DNA of 64,000 nucleotides from Paraburkholderia hospita (GTDB lineage Bacteria > Pseudomonadota > Gammaproteobacteria > Burkholderiales > Burkholderiaceae). This document shows positions 42,946 to 52,400 of the stretch, piece by piece. Numbering within the stretch: the stretch's first letter is position 1; each line of letters opens with the position of its first letter. The notes beneath the pieces are model-generated. The model saw only the letters and a program-made list of their open reading frames with translations. It did not search any database and was not told where the DNA came from. A program made the position numbers and the translations under genes. The DNA lies in NCBI RefSeq assembly GCF_002902965.1, contig NZ_CP026106.1:310001-374000 (forward strand), read 5' to 3'.

Positions 42946-43472
42946 TGCGCTTGGGGCAGCGATGCCTGCACCATCTTCGCGTGTTCGAGATGGGCGACGA
43001 ACGCAGGCCTGACCTTCACTAGCAGCGCTTTCAGTTCGGCGTTCTGCGCGGACGGAATCAGCGTCTTGTCGAGCGCATCGATCACGTTCTGGTGATACGT
43101 GACTTCATGATCGATATACGCGCGATCGAATGTCGCGCCCTGCAGCGGCTTCAGATTTGCGATGTTCGCTTCGCCGCCCTTTTTGAGGCTGTCGCTGGTC
43201 GGGTTCGTTTCTGGTTTGACGCCGAGCTTGTGCACGAGATCGACGGCCGCCTTGTTGACGCCCGTATGGTCCGTGACCATTTGCTGCGCGAACGCTTTTA
43301 CGTCCTTCGAATGCGTCTTCGATTCGGCAAGCTTGCCCGCGTCGATGTCGGCCTGATTCGCGGCGACGACGATGGCGGCGATTTGCGGATCGGTCGGACC
43401 TGAGCCTTGGGACCAGGCGGGAGCGCCTGCGAGCGCAAGTGCGGTGAGCAGGAACCAGCGTGCGGATTTCAT
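42942..43472 (-). CDS. DUF4142 family periplasmic protein
   Basis: A 176-residue protein with signal peptide MKSARWFLLTALALAGAPAWS. The mature region is helical with two ferritin-like helix pairs (IVVAANQADIDAGKLAESK, VKAFAQQMVTDHTGVNKAAV, YIDHEVTYHQNVIDAL), typical of DUF4142. His and Glu residues in these helices might bind metal. GGAGG lies 6 bases before the ATG at 43472; an upstream in-frame Met is ignored. It is the first gene of the four-gene run ending with the secreted Cys-rich protein. Function unknown. Confidence 0.85.
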   Translation of the reverse strand: MKSARWFLLTALALAGAPAWSQGSGPTDPQIAAIVVAANQADIDAGKLAESKTHSKDVKAFAQQMVTDHTGVNKAAVDLVHKLGVKPETNPTSDSLKKGGEANIANLKPLQGATFDRAYIDHEVTYHQNVIDALDKTLIPSAQNAELKALLVKVRPAFVAHLEHAKMVQASLPQAQ

Positions 43473-43554
43473 CTGAAGCCTCCAGGAAGATGTGCGGCCT
43501 GCCTTCTTCAGGAACGGCAGGCGCTCGGGCACGATTCGAGGAGTTAGATGTCAC

Positions 43555-43579
43555 GAGCCGGAAGGCTGTTCCGGCTCGC
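43555..43579. terminator. Hairpin between ClC gene and DUF4142 operon
   Basis: CGAGCCGGAA and TTCCGGCTCG form a perfect 10-bp stem with a 5-base loop, 39 bases past the ClC stop (minus strand) and upstream of the DUF4142 gene. There is no T-run, so a terminator role is only likely by position. Confidence 0.5.
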
Positions 43580-43617
43580 GGGTTTCACTGGCGTTGCTGT
43601 AGAACTTTGTTCAACGT

Positions 43618-45429
43618 TCAGCCGTGCGTGCGCGTTTTGCGCACGGGCGGGAAATGCTTTTTGCCCGACGTAAAGCTCAGACGCCGAAAGCGCTCGCGTT
43701 TGTGCTCCTCCTCGAAGTGCGCGACAGAAGGCTTCACGAGATCGCTACGCGACACGACGCCGAGCAGTTGCATCGAATCGCGATCGACGACGACAGGCAG
43801 CCGCTCAAGATCGTGCACGGCCAGACGCGTCGCGACGAGGCGGCAGGTTTCGTCGGGCAGCGCGACGAGCGGCGACCCGCCTTTCAGCACGTCGGCGAGC
43901 GGCGTATCGAGCGTGTGTTGCGTCGAGCCTTCGCGCACGGCATCGAGCATCGCGCGGTCGACGATGCCGAGCACCGCGCCGTTCGCGCGCACGACGGGAT
44001 ACGCACGCCGTTTCTGCGTCGCGCCGAAATACGCGGCGAGCGCGTCGCGCACGCTGAGCGTGCCGTCGATCGAATCGACCTTTTGCGTCATCACTTCATC
44101 GACGTAATGCCGTTCGAGCGGATCGACGCCATACTCGCGATAGATGTGATAACCGCGCCGCGCGATCTTCTCGGTCATGATCGAACGCTTCATCACGACG
44201 GTCGCGAATCCGTGCGCGACCAGCGTCGCGGCGAGCAGCGGCAGCAGCGCGTTGCTGTCGTGCGTGAGGCCGAAGGCGAACACGATGGCCGTCAGCGGCG
44301 CGCCGAGCGTGGCGCCGAGCGTCGCGGCCATGCAGACGAGCGGCCACAGCGCGGGCTCGTTGCCGGGCAGCACGTGACCAAGCACGGTGCCGAGTCCCGC
44401 GCCGAGCATCAGCAGCGGCGCGAGCACGCCGCCCGATGTGCCGGAGCCGAGCGCGATCACCCAGATCACCGCCTTCACGACGAGAATCGCCACCGCGACC
44501 TGTAACGCGATATGTTGATGCAGCAGATCGCCGATCACGTCATAGCCGACGCCGAGCGCACGCGGCTCGATAAATCCGCCAATACCCACCGCCAGGCCGC
44601 CGATGGCAGGCCACCACATCCAGTGCAGCGGCAGCTTGTGAAAGAGGTCTTCCGTCTTGTAGAGCGCCGCCGACAGGCCCGATGCGAGCGCGCCCGACAA
44701 CAGCCCCGCGATCACGCAAGACACGAGCGAAATGGCCGTGGGCGGTGCGGTCTGGAGCGCAAACAGGGGATCGGTACCGAAGAAGATCGCGCGCGCGAAA
44801 CCGGCCACAGCGCAGGCCAGCGCGACAGGCAAAAAGCTGCGCGGCCGCCATTCGAACAGCAGCAATTCGACGGCGAGCAGCACGGCGGCGACGGGCGTGC
44901 CGAACACGGCCGTCATGCCCGCGGCGGCGCCCGCGACGAGCAGCGTCTTGCGCTCCGCAGAGGTAACCTTCACGCACTGCGCGATCAGCGAGCCGAGCGC
45001 GCCGCCCGTCATGATGATCGGGCCTTCCGCGCCGAACGGGCCGCCGCTGCCGATCACGATGCCCGACGACAAGGGCTTGAGCACGGCGACCTTCGGCGAC
45101 ATGCGGCTCTTGCCGAACAGGATGGCTTCGATCGCTTCGGGAATGCCGTGCCCGCGAATCTTCTCCGAGCCGAAGCGCGCCATCATGCCGACGATCAATC
45201 CGCCGATCACGGGAATCACGATCACCCACGCGCCGAGCGTATTCGTGGCAGGCGACCGGTCGGCGAACGAAAAGCTGCCGAAGAAGAACAGGTTGGTGAA
45301 CAGATGAATCAGGCTCAGCAGCACGTATGCGGCAAGCGTGCTGAGCAGACCGATGCCTGCAGCCAGCGCGGAAATGCCGGGCAACCGCGAGTTGCTGGAA
45401 AAGTCCCGCTTGTGAGAGTTGTCGCTCAT
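43618..45429 (-). CDS. ClC-type chloride transporter/channel with CBS pair
   Basis: A 603-residue ClC membrane protein. Conserved blocks: GHGIPEAIEA near residue 93, SGGPFGAEGPI with the gating Glu E135, and the GTSGGVLAPLLMLG selectivity segment. Two CBS domains fill about residues 475-590 (DEVMTQKVDSIDG..., LKGGSPLVALPDET...). Against the E. coli exchanger, the Ser of GSGIP is His, and the inner proton-path Glu (IIEEM) aligns with Leu in AVELL. This suggests channel-like or differently coupled transport. The ATG at 45429 is chosen because the longer frame runs into marR. It follows marR by 46 bases. Confidence 0.88.
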   Translation of the reverse strand: MSDNSHKRDFSSNSRLPGISALAAGIGLLSTLAAYVLLSLIHLFTNLFFFGSFSFADRSPATNTLGAWVIVIPVIGGLIVGMMARFGSEKIRGHGIPEAIEAILFGKSRMSPKVAVLKPLSSGIVIGSGGPFGAEGPIIMTGGALGSLIAQCVKVTSAERKTLLVAGAAAGMTAVFGTPVAAVLLAVELLLFEWRPRSFLPVALACAVAGFARAIFFGTDPLFALQTAPPTAISLVSCVIAGLLSGALASGLSAALYKTEDLFHKLPLHWMWWPAIGGLAVGIGGFIEPRALGVGYDVIGDLLHQHIALQVAVAILVVKAVIWVIALGSGTSGGVLAPLLMLGAGLGTVLGHVLPGNEPALWPLVCMAATLGATLGAPLTAIVFAFGLTHDSNALLPLLAATLVAHGFATVVMKRSIMTEKIARRGYHIYREYGVDPLERHYVDEVMTQKVDSIDGTLSVRDALAAYFGATQKRRAYPVVRANGAVLGIVDRAMLDAVREGSTQHTLDTPLADVLKGGSPLVALPDETCRLVATRLAVHDLERLPVVVDRDSMQLLGVVSRSDLVKPSVAHFEEEHKRERFRRLSFTSGKKHFPPVRKTRTHG

Positions 45430-45475
45430 GAGTGGTGTGTCGAATGCGGTGTCGCTTTCAAGCTGGAGGCCGGAA

Positions 45476-45889
45476 TCAGAGATCGATTTGCGGAATCGTG
45501 AACGCGCCCTTGAGCGAGCGCAACTCGGCGCGATGCAGTTCCGCAAGCCGCGCCAGCACCTTTTCTCCTGCTTTCAGCAGATGCACTTCCACCTGGCGGC
45601 GGTCGGTCTCGCTGACCTTGCGCTTGACCAGTTCCAGCGCTTCGCAGCGCGACACCAGCGCGACCACGCCGTGATGCTGCGCCTGCAGCCGCTCCGCCAG
45701 TTCGCCGATGGTGGCCCATTCGCGATCGGGATAGCCCTTGATATGCAGCAGCAACAGATATTGCAGCGGCGTAATGCCTTCGCCCTGCGCGGCCTGCTCG
45801 GAGAAGCGCTCGAAGCGCCGCATCTGATAGCGAAACTCAGAGAGCTGTTCGTAGTCCGCCTTGTTCAACGTGCGTGTAAGAACTTTCAT
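45476..45889 (-). CDS. MarR-family regulator
   Basis: A 137-residue winged-helix regulator: ITPLQYLLLLHIKGYPDREW, TIGELAERLQAQHHGVVALV, RKVSETDRRQVEVHLLKAGE. It is the first gene before the ClC transporter on the same strand. A TATCA-N5-TGATA palindrome lies 33 bases upstream of its start, probably its own operator. It likely represses itself and the transporter. Confidence 0.88.
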   Translation of the reverse strand: MKVLTRTLNKADYEQLSEFRYQMRRFERFSEQAAQGEGITPLQYLLLLHIKGYPDREWATIGELAERLQAQHHGVVALVSRCEALELVKRKVSETDRRQVEVHLLKAGEKVLARLAELHRAELRSLKGAFTIPQIDL

Positions 45890-45921
45890 GTCGATGGCCG
45901 CGCAAGGGAAAACAAAAAATC

Positions 45922-45936
45922 TATCACAAAATGATA
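45922..45936. promoter_or_regulatory. MarR operator candidate (TATCA-N5-TGATA)
   Basis: A perfect 5+5 inverted repeat in the A/T-rich promoter region of the marR-ClC unit. An ATCA-N5-TGAT match also lies upstream of the HPP gene at 47370-47382. Confidence 0.55.
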
Positions 45937-45938
45937 TA

Positions 45939-45964
45939 AATGGCGATGCCTGCGCATCGCCATT
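45939..45964 (-). terminator. Terminator-like hairpin after the HPP gene
   Basis: AATGGCGATGC and GCATCGCCATT form a perfect 11-bp stem with a CTGC loop. Read on the minus strand it is followed by a T-rich stretch (TATATCATTTTG) and lies 47 bases past the HPP gene stop, so it should end that transcript just before the marR promoter. Confidence 0.65.
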
Positions 45965-46010
45965 CGGTATCTTCAGAACCTTTGGTTCAAGCGGCGCGCG
46001 ATGGCCGCGC

Positions 46011-47186
46011 TCAGGCAGCAGGGCGCTGTTGCGCCTGAGCCTGAGCCTGCATCTGCGTCTGCCTGTACAGACCCGCGATCAGATCGGACTGCGTGATGAT
46101 GCCGACCAGCCTGTCATGCGAGTCGATCACGGGAATGTGATGGTGGCCGTCGTCGGCGAAGAGCGGCACCAGTTCGACGATCGGCGTGCTGGTCGAGACG
46201 GTGCGCACGTGCGTCGTCATGACGGTGCTGACGAGTCGCCCGCGTGTCGCGTCGCGCTTGAAGAGACGCGCCGACAGCGCTTCCATCAGACGCAGGTCTG
46301 CGCTTTTCGGCTTGTTCGCGAGATCGGCGCGCGTGACGATGCCGGCCACGTGTTGACGCTTGTCGACGACGGGCAGCGCCTTGATCGAGTGACGCTGTAA
46401 CAGGTCCGCTGCGGCGCGCAACGTGCTGTCGGGCGTGACGCTGACGACGGGCGCCGACATCACGTCGCGGCATGCCAGTTCGCTGAAGGTGCGCGCGTAG
46501 GCCTGCAACTGCGTTTCGCGAAACAGCGTTTCGAGGTCTTCAGGGTCGATGTCGAGCAGTTCGCCGCGCCGGTTCAACACGGCTTCGAGGTCGGCGCGCG
46601 TGATGCTGTTGCCCGTTGCGGGCGCTTGCGGCACGGAGGGCGCCGCGCGCGTCGCGTGCGGATAGCGGTGGCCCGTCACCGCGTGATAGACGAGCGCCGC
46701 GCCGAGCAGCGCCGCCGACTGGATCAGGATCGGCTCGAGCACGAAGCGAAAGCCGAGCGCATGAATGGCGGGTCCGCCCACCACGGCCGTCAACGCGACG
46801 GCGCCCGATGGCGGGTGCACGCAGCGCAGCGCGAACATCGCGGCGATCGCGACGCCCACCGCGAGCGCCGCCGCTGCGACAGGATCGGAGATCAGCATCG
46901 CGGAGGCCACGCCCACCGTCGCCGACACCAGATTGCCGCCGATGATCGACCACGGTTGTGCAAGCGGACTGGCGGGCACGCCGAACAGCAGCACGGCCGA
47001 CGCGCCCATCGGCGCGACCAGCAGCGGAATGTTCACGTTCGGACCGAGCAGCAGATGCATGCTGCCGCCCGTGAACGCAATGCCGATCAACGCGCCGAGC
47101 GCCGAGCGCATGCGCTCGGGCCATTTGACGTTCATCGCGGCGGGATAAAAGCGAGCCAGCCACTGGAAAAAAGGGGAACGGGTCAA
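46011..47186 (-). CDS. HPP-family membrane protein with tandem CBS domains
   Basis: A 391-residue protein. The N-terminal 170 residues are the HPP domain: about five helices with LVAPMGASAVLLFGVPASPL, QPWSIIGGNLVSA and the name-giving RCVHPPSGAVAL. A CBS pair covers about residues 235-375 (RDVMSAPVVSVTPDSTL, VSTVMTTHVRTVSTST), ending in a Gln/Ala-rich tail. HPP proteins have been linked to nitrite transport in plants and cyanobacteria, but the bacterial role is open. CBS domains suggest adenosine-ligand control. A stop at 46011 is followed by a terminator. Confidence 0.88.
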   Translation of the reverse strand: MTRSPFFQWLARFYPAAMNVKWPERMRSALGALIGIAFTGGSMHLLLGPNVNIPLLVAPMGASAVLLFGVPASPLAQPWSIIGGNLVSATVGVASAMLISDPVAAAALAVGVAIAAMFALRCVHPPSGAVALTAVVGGPAIHALGFRFVLEPILIQSAALLGAALVYHAVTGHRYPHATRAAPSVPQAPATGNSITRADLEAVLNRRGELLDIDPEDLETLFRETQLQAYARTFSELACRDVMSAPVVSVTPDSTLRAAADLLQRHSIKALPVVDKRQHVAGIVTRADLANKPKSADLRLMEALSARLFKRDATRGRLVSTVMTTHVRTVSTSTPIVELVPLFADDGHHHIPVIDSHDRLVGIITQSDLIAGLYRQTQMQAQAQAQQRPAA

Positions 47187-47534
47187 GATATTGTTCTGTT
47201 GAGGGAAACGGGCAGGCGTAAGTTAAGGGAAAAGCTGTCAGAAAGGAAACAATTTGTCGTCATGGATATATGCCAACGTGATATAAATCCCGCGTAACGC
47301 CCGCCCGGCGGACGCTTGTCGGGCCTGTAAATACAGGGAAAACCCGTACGCTGTGCATAGTTGCACTGCATCATAGCGTGATATGAAATGGGCATAGCAA
47401 GGCCGCCATGGCTGCTGGCGTCCGCGTTGGTCGCTGGCACATTGCCGCATTAACGGGCATGATCGTGCCATGTGCCTGCGTCAAGCCTTCGAGGCACATG
47501 CCCAACCCACCGAAGCACCCTGTGGAGATCAAGC
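47187..47534. promoter_or_regulatory. Divergent intergenic region between HPP and phasin genes
   Basis: A 348-base A/T-richer gap with no supported gene. TGATATAAAT at 47279-47288 and TGATATGAAAT at 47379-47389 repeat a word found at the marR operator; the latter is part of ATCA-N5-TGAT (47370-47382). The promoters for both genes should lie here. Confidence 0.45.
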
Positions 47535-47954
47535 ATGGAACCCTTTGACGCCGCCAATCCGTTCGCCGAGTTCAACAAGCTGTTCGAACAGTTCAAGCTG
47601 CCCGGATTCGACGTGCCGGCCGTGATGGAAGCGCGTCGCAAGGACGTCGAGGCCTTGATTGCCGCCAATCAGACGGCCGTGCAGGGCATCCAGGCGCTCG
47701 CGCAGAAGCAGGCCGAAATGCTGCGTTCGACGCTCGCCGAGCTGCAGGATGTCGCGCAGAAGCAGGCAGCCACCGGCGGTGTGCCGTCGGCGCAGACCGC
47801 GGAACTCGTCCAGCAGACGCTGCACAAAGCGCTCGCGGACATGCAGCAGCTCACACAAGCCGCCTATCGCACGCAGGCCGATTCGTATGCGGTGATTGCG
47901 AAGCGCGTCGAAGAGAACGTCGAAGAGCTGAAGACACTGCTGCAGAAGAAGTAG
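47535..47954 (+). CDS. Phasin family protein (PHA granule-associated)
   Basis: A 139-residue amphipathic helical protein. It begins MEPFDAANPFAEFNKLFEQF and has VMEARRKDVEALIAANQTAV, the usual phasin core, then a coiled-coil-like region of Gln/Ala/Glu to the end (VEENVEELKTLLQKK). Phasins coat polyhydroxyalkanoate granules. GGAG is 8 bases before the ATG; 21 additional upstream codons are not protein-like. Length is short of the ~190 residues of PhaP1 but fits smaller Burkholderia phasins. Confidence 0.85.
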   Translation: MEPFDAANPFAEFNKLFEQFKLPGFDVPAVMEARRKDVEALIAANQTAVQGIQALAQKQAEMLRSTLAELQDVAQKQAATGGVPSAQTAELVQQTLHKALADMQQLTQAAYRTQADSYAVIAKRVEENVEELKTLLQKK

Positions 47955-47986
47955 CGCGCGTTCGCGCAGGCTGCAACGCGAGGCTG

Positions 47987-48002
47987 GCCGCGCGTGCGCG
48001 GC
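47987..48002. terminator. Short GC hairpin between convergent genes
   Basis: GCCGCGC-GT-GCGCGGC lies between the phasin stop and the end of the metallopeptidase gene. It has no T-run; weak evidence for a bidirectional stop. Confidence 0.3.
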
Positions 48003-48012
48003 TTGTGCGTGA

Positions 48013-49077
48013 CTACTTGCGCGCCGACGCCTGCGCGATCACACGATGCACGAAACGCAGCTTGTCGACGACAGGCGGCGCCAGCGCGAATGGATAACCG
48101 TCCGGCATGCCGAGACTGCGGTTCAGGCTGTTCAGCACGTCCGTCAGTGGAAACCAGCGCTTCATCAGGTTATCGAAGCTCGCTTCCTCGACGGGCGTCT
48201 GGTCGGTCAGCGACGGCTCGTTCGGCGCGGGCGGCAGCAGCGCAAGCCCGTATGCCGTCGACGTATCTATCACCTCGACGATCATCAGATAGTGCGCCCA
48301 CGTTTCGGCCCAGTCTTCCCACGGATGCATCGTAGCGTACGCGCTGATGAATCTGTTTTCCCAGTCGGCGGGTGCGCCGTTGCGATAGTAGTTGTCCATC
48401 GCTTCGCGATAGTCGGCTTGATCGTCGCCGAAGCGCTCGCGAAACGGCTTGAGCCAGTGCGTCCCCGCAACCAGCTTTTCGAAGTAGTAATGCCCCGACT
48501 CGTGGCGGAAATGCCCCAGGAGCGTTCGATACGGCTCGCGCATGTCGGTGCGGACTTTCTCGCGGTGCGCGTCGTCGGCTTCGGCCACGTTCAGTGTGAT
48601 GCGGCCGTTGTCATGCCCCGTCATCACCGCCTCGCCGTCGCCCGTGTTTTCGCGGAAGTCGAATTCGAGGCCGTTGTCGGGATCGACCTGGCGCGATTCG
48701 ATCGCGAGGCCAAGCGAGTCGAGCGTATAGAGCAGGCGGCGCTTCGCGGTCTCCAGCCGGTACCAGTAAAGCCGGTTGTTCGGTTCCGCGAGATTCGGGA
48801 TCGTGTGCGTGAGACGGCATGAGCGGCACAGCGTTTCGGGATCGTCGGCGGGTAGCATCCAGTTGCAGATGTTCTCGACCGCGTAGTTGTGGCATTGACG
48901 GTACAGCTTGCCTTTGACGTCGGGATGCAGGCTGCGCCACTGGCCATCGCCCGCGTCTTCGAACGCACTGATTTCGGCCAGTTCGGGCACGTAGCCGAGC
49001 AACGCCTCGCAGCGCTCGCACAATACGTTTTCGAAGAACACGCGCTGGTCGCACCGGTTGCAATGGAAGGCTTTCAT
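48013..49077 (-). CDS. Zinc-binding metallopeptidase family protein (COG4307-like)
   Basis: A 354-residue soluble protein. An N-terminal zinc ribbon has C6, C9, C20 and C23, with further Cys at 84 and 87 (ETLCRSCRL). The peptidase-like part has the HExxH motif H192-E193-S-G-H196 (FRHESGHYYFE) and a later DWAETWAHYL helix near residue 267 whose Glu/His could be the third ligand. This matches the Peptidase_Mx-like family often found beside transglutaminase/ATP-grasp/alpha-E genes. It faces the large transglutaminase gene across a 370-base gap. The start at 49077 gives MKAFHCNRC; upstream sequence is not protein-like. Confidence 0.85.
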   Translation of the reverse strand: MKAFHCNRCDQRVFFENVLCERCEALLGYVPELAEISAFEDAGDGQWRSLHPDVKGKLYRQCHNYAVENICNWMLPADDPETLCRSCRLTHTIPNLAEPNNRLYWYRLETAKRRLLYTLDSLGLAIESRQVDPDNGLEFDFRENTGDGEAVMTGHDNGRITLNVAEADDAHREKVRTDMREPYRTLLGHFRHESGHYYFEKLVAGTHWLKPFRERFGDDQADYREAMDNYYRNGAPADWENRFISAYATMHPWEDWAETWAHYLMIVEVIDTSTAYGLALLPPAPNEPSLTDQTPVEEASFDNLMKRWFPLTDVLNSLNRSLGMPDGYPFALAPPVVDKLRFVHRVIAQASARK

Positions 49078-49447
49078 CGCTTCAATCCGTTTACGTTTAT
49101 GTCGTCGTGCAGTGGATGAGAGGTGTGTCAGGCGGACGTGCAGCGCGCCGTTTATAGCAGCATCCGCGCGCGTGGGGTTCCCGCAATCTTCATGCCGCTT
49201 CGCTATAACGTCGTGGGTCTTGCGCACATTACGTGCGCGAATGACCCGCCGCATGCGCCGCTTTGGTGCGTGTGGTCGGTCGCGTGGCACGCGTGCTTTG
49301 TCATTCGAAGTCCTTTGAAGCATGAGGCCGCCACGTGACAATGCGATAGCTGCAAATGCAGCAACGGCTGCGTTTTCACGCTCAACGGCATAGAGCTTGC
49401 TTTTCGCGTCTGCCCCCTTATCGGCCTTTCCCGCCCAGGAGTCCGGA
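49078..49447. other. Divergent intergenic region with a GCGCAC palindrome
   Basis: No gene is supported. GCGCAC-ATTAC-GTGCGC (49222-49238) is a possible operator or hairpin for the divergent metallopeptidase and transglutaminase genes. No near-consensus promoter was recognised. Confidence 0.4.
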
Positions 49448-52400
49448 GTGTCCATACGTGTCGCGCTGAACCATGTCACGCATTACCGCTATGACCGTCT
49501 CGTCGGATTGTCGCCGCAGGTCGTGCGGCTGCGCCCGGCGCCGCATTGCCGCACGCCGATCCTGTCGTACTCGATGCGCGTCGAGCCGGAAGTGCACTTC
49601 ATCAACTGGCAGCAGGACGCCTTCGCGAACTACCAGGCGCGGCTCGTGTTTCCCGAGCGCACGCCTGAGTTCAAGATTACGGTCGATCTCGTCGCGGAAA
49701 TGGCCGTCTACAATCCGTTCGACTTCTTCCTGGAGCCGGCCGCCGAAAAGTTTCCGTTCGAGTACGCGCCCGAGCTTGCGGCCGAATTGGCGCCGTATCT
49801 CGTCAGACGCGAGATGACGCCGCGCTTCAAGGAGTTCGTCGCGAGCATCGACCGTTCGCCGCGTGTCACAGCGGATTTCCTCGTCGAGCTGAACCAGCGT
49901 CTGCAGCACGACATCCGCTATCTGATCCGGATGGAGCCGGGCGTGCAGACGCCTGAGGAAACGCTCGTCAATGGGTCGGGCTCGTGCCGCGATTCGGGCT
50001 GGCTGCTGGTCGAGACGCTGCGCCAGCTGGGGCTGGCGGCGCGCTTCGTGTCGGGTTACCTGCTGCAGCTTGCGCCCGATACCAAGTCGCTCGATGGCCC
50101 GAGCGGCACCGAATACGATTTCACCGACCTGCACGCATGGTGCGAAGTGTTCCTGCCCGGCGCGGGCTGGATCGGCCTCGATCCGACCTCGGGCCTGCTT
50201 GCGGGCGAGGGCCATATTCCCGTCGCGTGCACGCCGGAGCCGGGCAGCGCTGCGCCGATTTCGGGCGCCGTCGACGAGTCCGAAGTCGAGTTCGAGCACG
50301 CGATGTCGATCACGCGCGTGCTCGAAACGCCGCGCGTGACCAAGCCCTATACGGAAGCCGCGTGGGACCGCGTGCTGACGATGGGCGCGCACGTCGACAG
50401 CCAGCTCGGCGCGATGGACGTGCGCCTGACGATGGGCGGCGAACCGACCTTCGTGTCGGTGCGCGACCGCGACGCCGCTGAATGGAACACCGACGCGCTC
50501 GGCCCGACCAAGCGCGGTTATGCCGTCGCGCTGATGGACAAGCTGCGCGGCCACTACGGCGCGAACGGCTTTCTGCATATCGGCCAGGGCAAGTGGTATC
50601 CGGGCGAGCAGTTGCCGCGCTGGGCGCTGTCGCTGTACTGGCGCGCGGACGGCGAGCCGTGCTGGAACGATCCGGCGCTGTTCGCCGACGAGCGCAGCCC
50701 CGGCCGCTATACATCCGACGATGCGCACCGCTTCATCACGCGGCTCGCCGGCAAGCTGTCCGTCGACAGCGAGTACGCGCAGCCTGGTTACGAGGATACG
50801 TGGTACTACCTGTGGCGCGAGCGCCGCTTGCCCGTCAACGTCGATCCGTTCGATTCGCGGCTCGACGACGAGATGGAGCGTGTGCGGCTGCGCCGCGTGT
50901 TCGAGGCGGGGCTGTCGGGCGTAACGGGTTACGTGCTGCCGCTGGCCCGCGCGACGACCGGCCCGGGTTGGACGAGCGGCGCGTGGTTCTTCCGCGACGC
51001 GCGCATGTATCTGATTCCCGGCGACTCGCCGATGGGCTTGCGCCTGCCGCTCGATTCGCTGCCGTGGGTTGCGGAGGAAGATTATCCGTACCAGCATGCG
51101 CACGATCCGTTTGCGGAACCCGCGCCGCTACGCACGTCGGCGCAATTGCGGATGCAGTATGAAGGTGTGTCGTACGACGCTCGTCGCGGTGTCGGATCAG
51201 GCGGTGGACGCGGCGCGGGCTCAAGCGGACACGGCACAGGCACGCTGCCTCAGGACCGCCTTCCCGAGCGCGGCGAATCGGCAGCATCGCTGATCCGCAC
51301 GGCACTGTGCGTCGAGGTGCGCAGTCCGGCGCGCGCGGCGGGCCCGAAAGTGGAGGCCGACGCCTTGGGCGATGGGCGTGCGCTGCTGCACGTCTTCATG
51401 CCGCCGCTCACTGAAGTCGACGACTATCTCGACCTGCTTGCCGCGATCGAAGCCACGGCCGCCGAGCTGAAGATGCCCGTCGTGATCGAAGGCTATCCGC
51501 CGCCGCGCGATCCGCGTCTGCATGTGCTGCAGGTGACACCCGATCCCGGCGTGATCGAAGTCAACATTCATCCGGCGAAGAACTGGAACGAACTCGTCGA
51601 TCACACCGAGTTCCTCTACAACGCTGCGCACGAGACGTATCTGAGCACCGAGAAGTTCATGCTCGACGGCCGCCATGCGGGCACGGGCGGCGGCAATCAC
51701 TTCGTGCTCGGCGGCGCGACGCCTGCCGACAGTCCGTTCCTGCGCCGCCCGGATCTGCTCGCAAGCCTCGTCGCTTACTGGCACAACCATCCGTCGCTGT
51801 CGTACCTGTTTTCCGGGCTGTTCATCGGGCCGACCAGCCAGGCGCCGCGTATCGACGAAGCACGTAACGATCAGGTCTACGAGCTCGAACTGGCGTTCAG
51901 CGAACTGCAACGGCAGATCGATCTGCTCGGCGGCCAGGGTAGCGCGCAACTGCCGCCGTGGATGATCGACCGCGCGCTGCGCAACATCCTGATCGACGTG
52001 ACGGGCAACACGCACCGCGCCGAGTTCTGCATCGACAAGCTCTATTCGCCTGATGGCCCGACGGGCCGCCTCGGCCTGCTCGAACTGCGCGGCTTCGAAA
52101 TGCCGCCGCACTCGCGCATGAGTCTCGTGCAGCAACTGCTGCTGCGCGCGCTGGTCGCGAAGTTCTGGAAGACGCCGTACACCACGCGCCTCACGCGCTG
52201 GGGCACCGGCTTGCACGACCGCTTCCTGCTCGGCACGTTCGTGCAGATGGATTTCGACGATGTGCTTGCCGATCTGCGCGGCGCGGGCTACGCGTTCGAC
52301 AGCGAATGGTTCGCGCCGCACTTCGCGTTCCGCTTCCCGGCCATCGGCGAGATGCACGCGAACGGCATGTCGCTGACGATCAGCGGCGCGCTGGAGCCGT

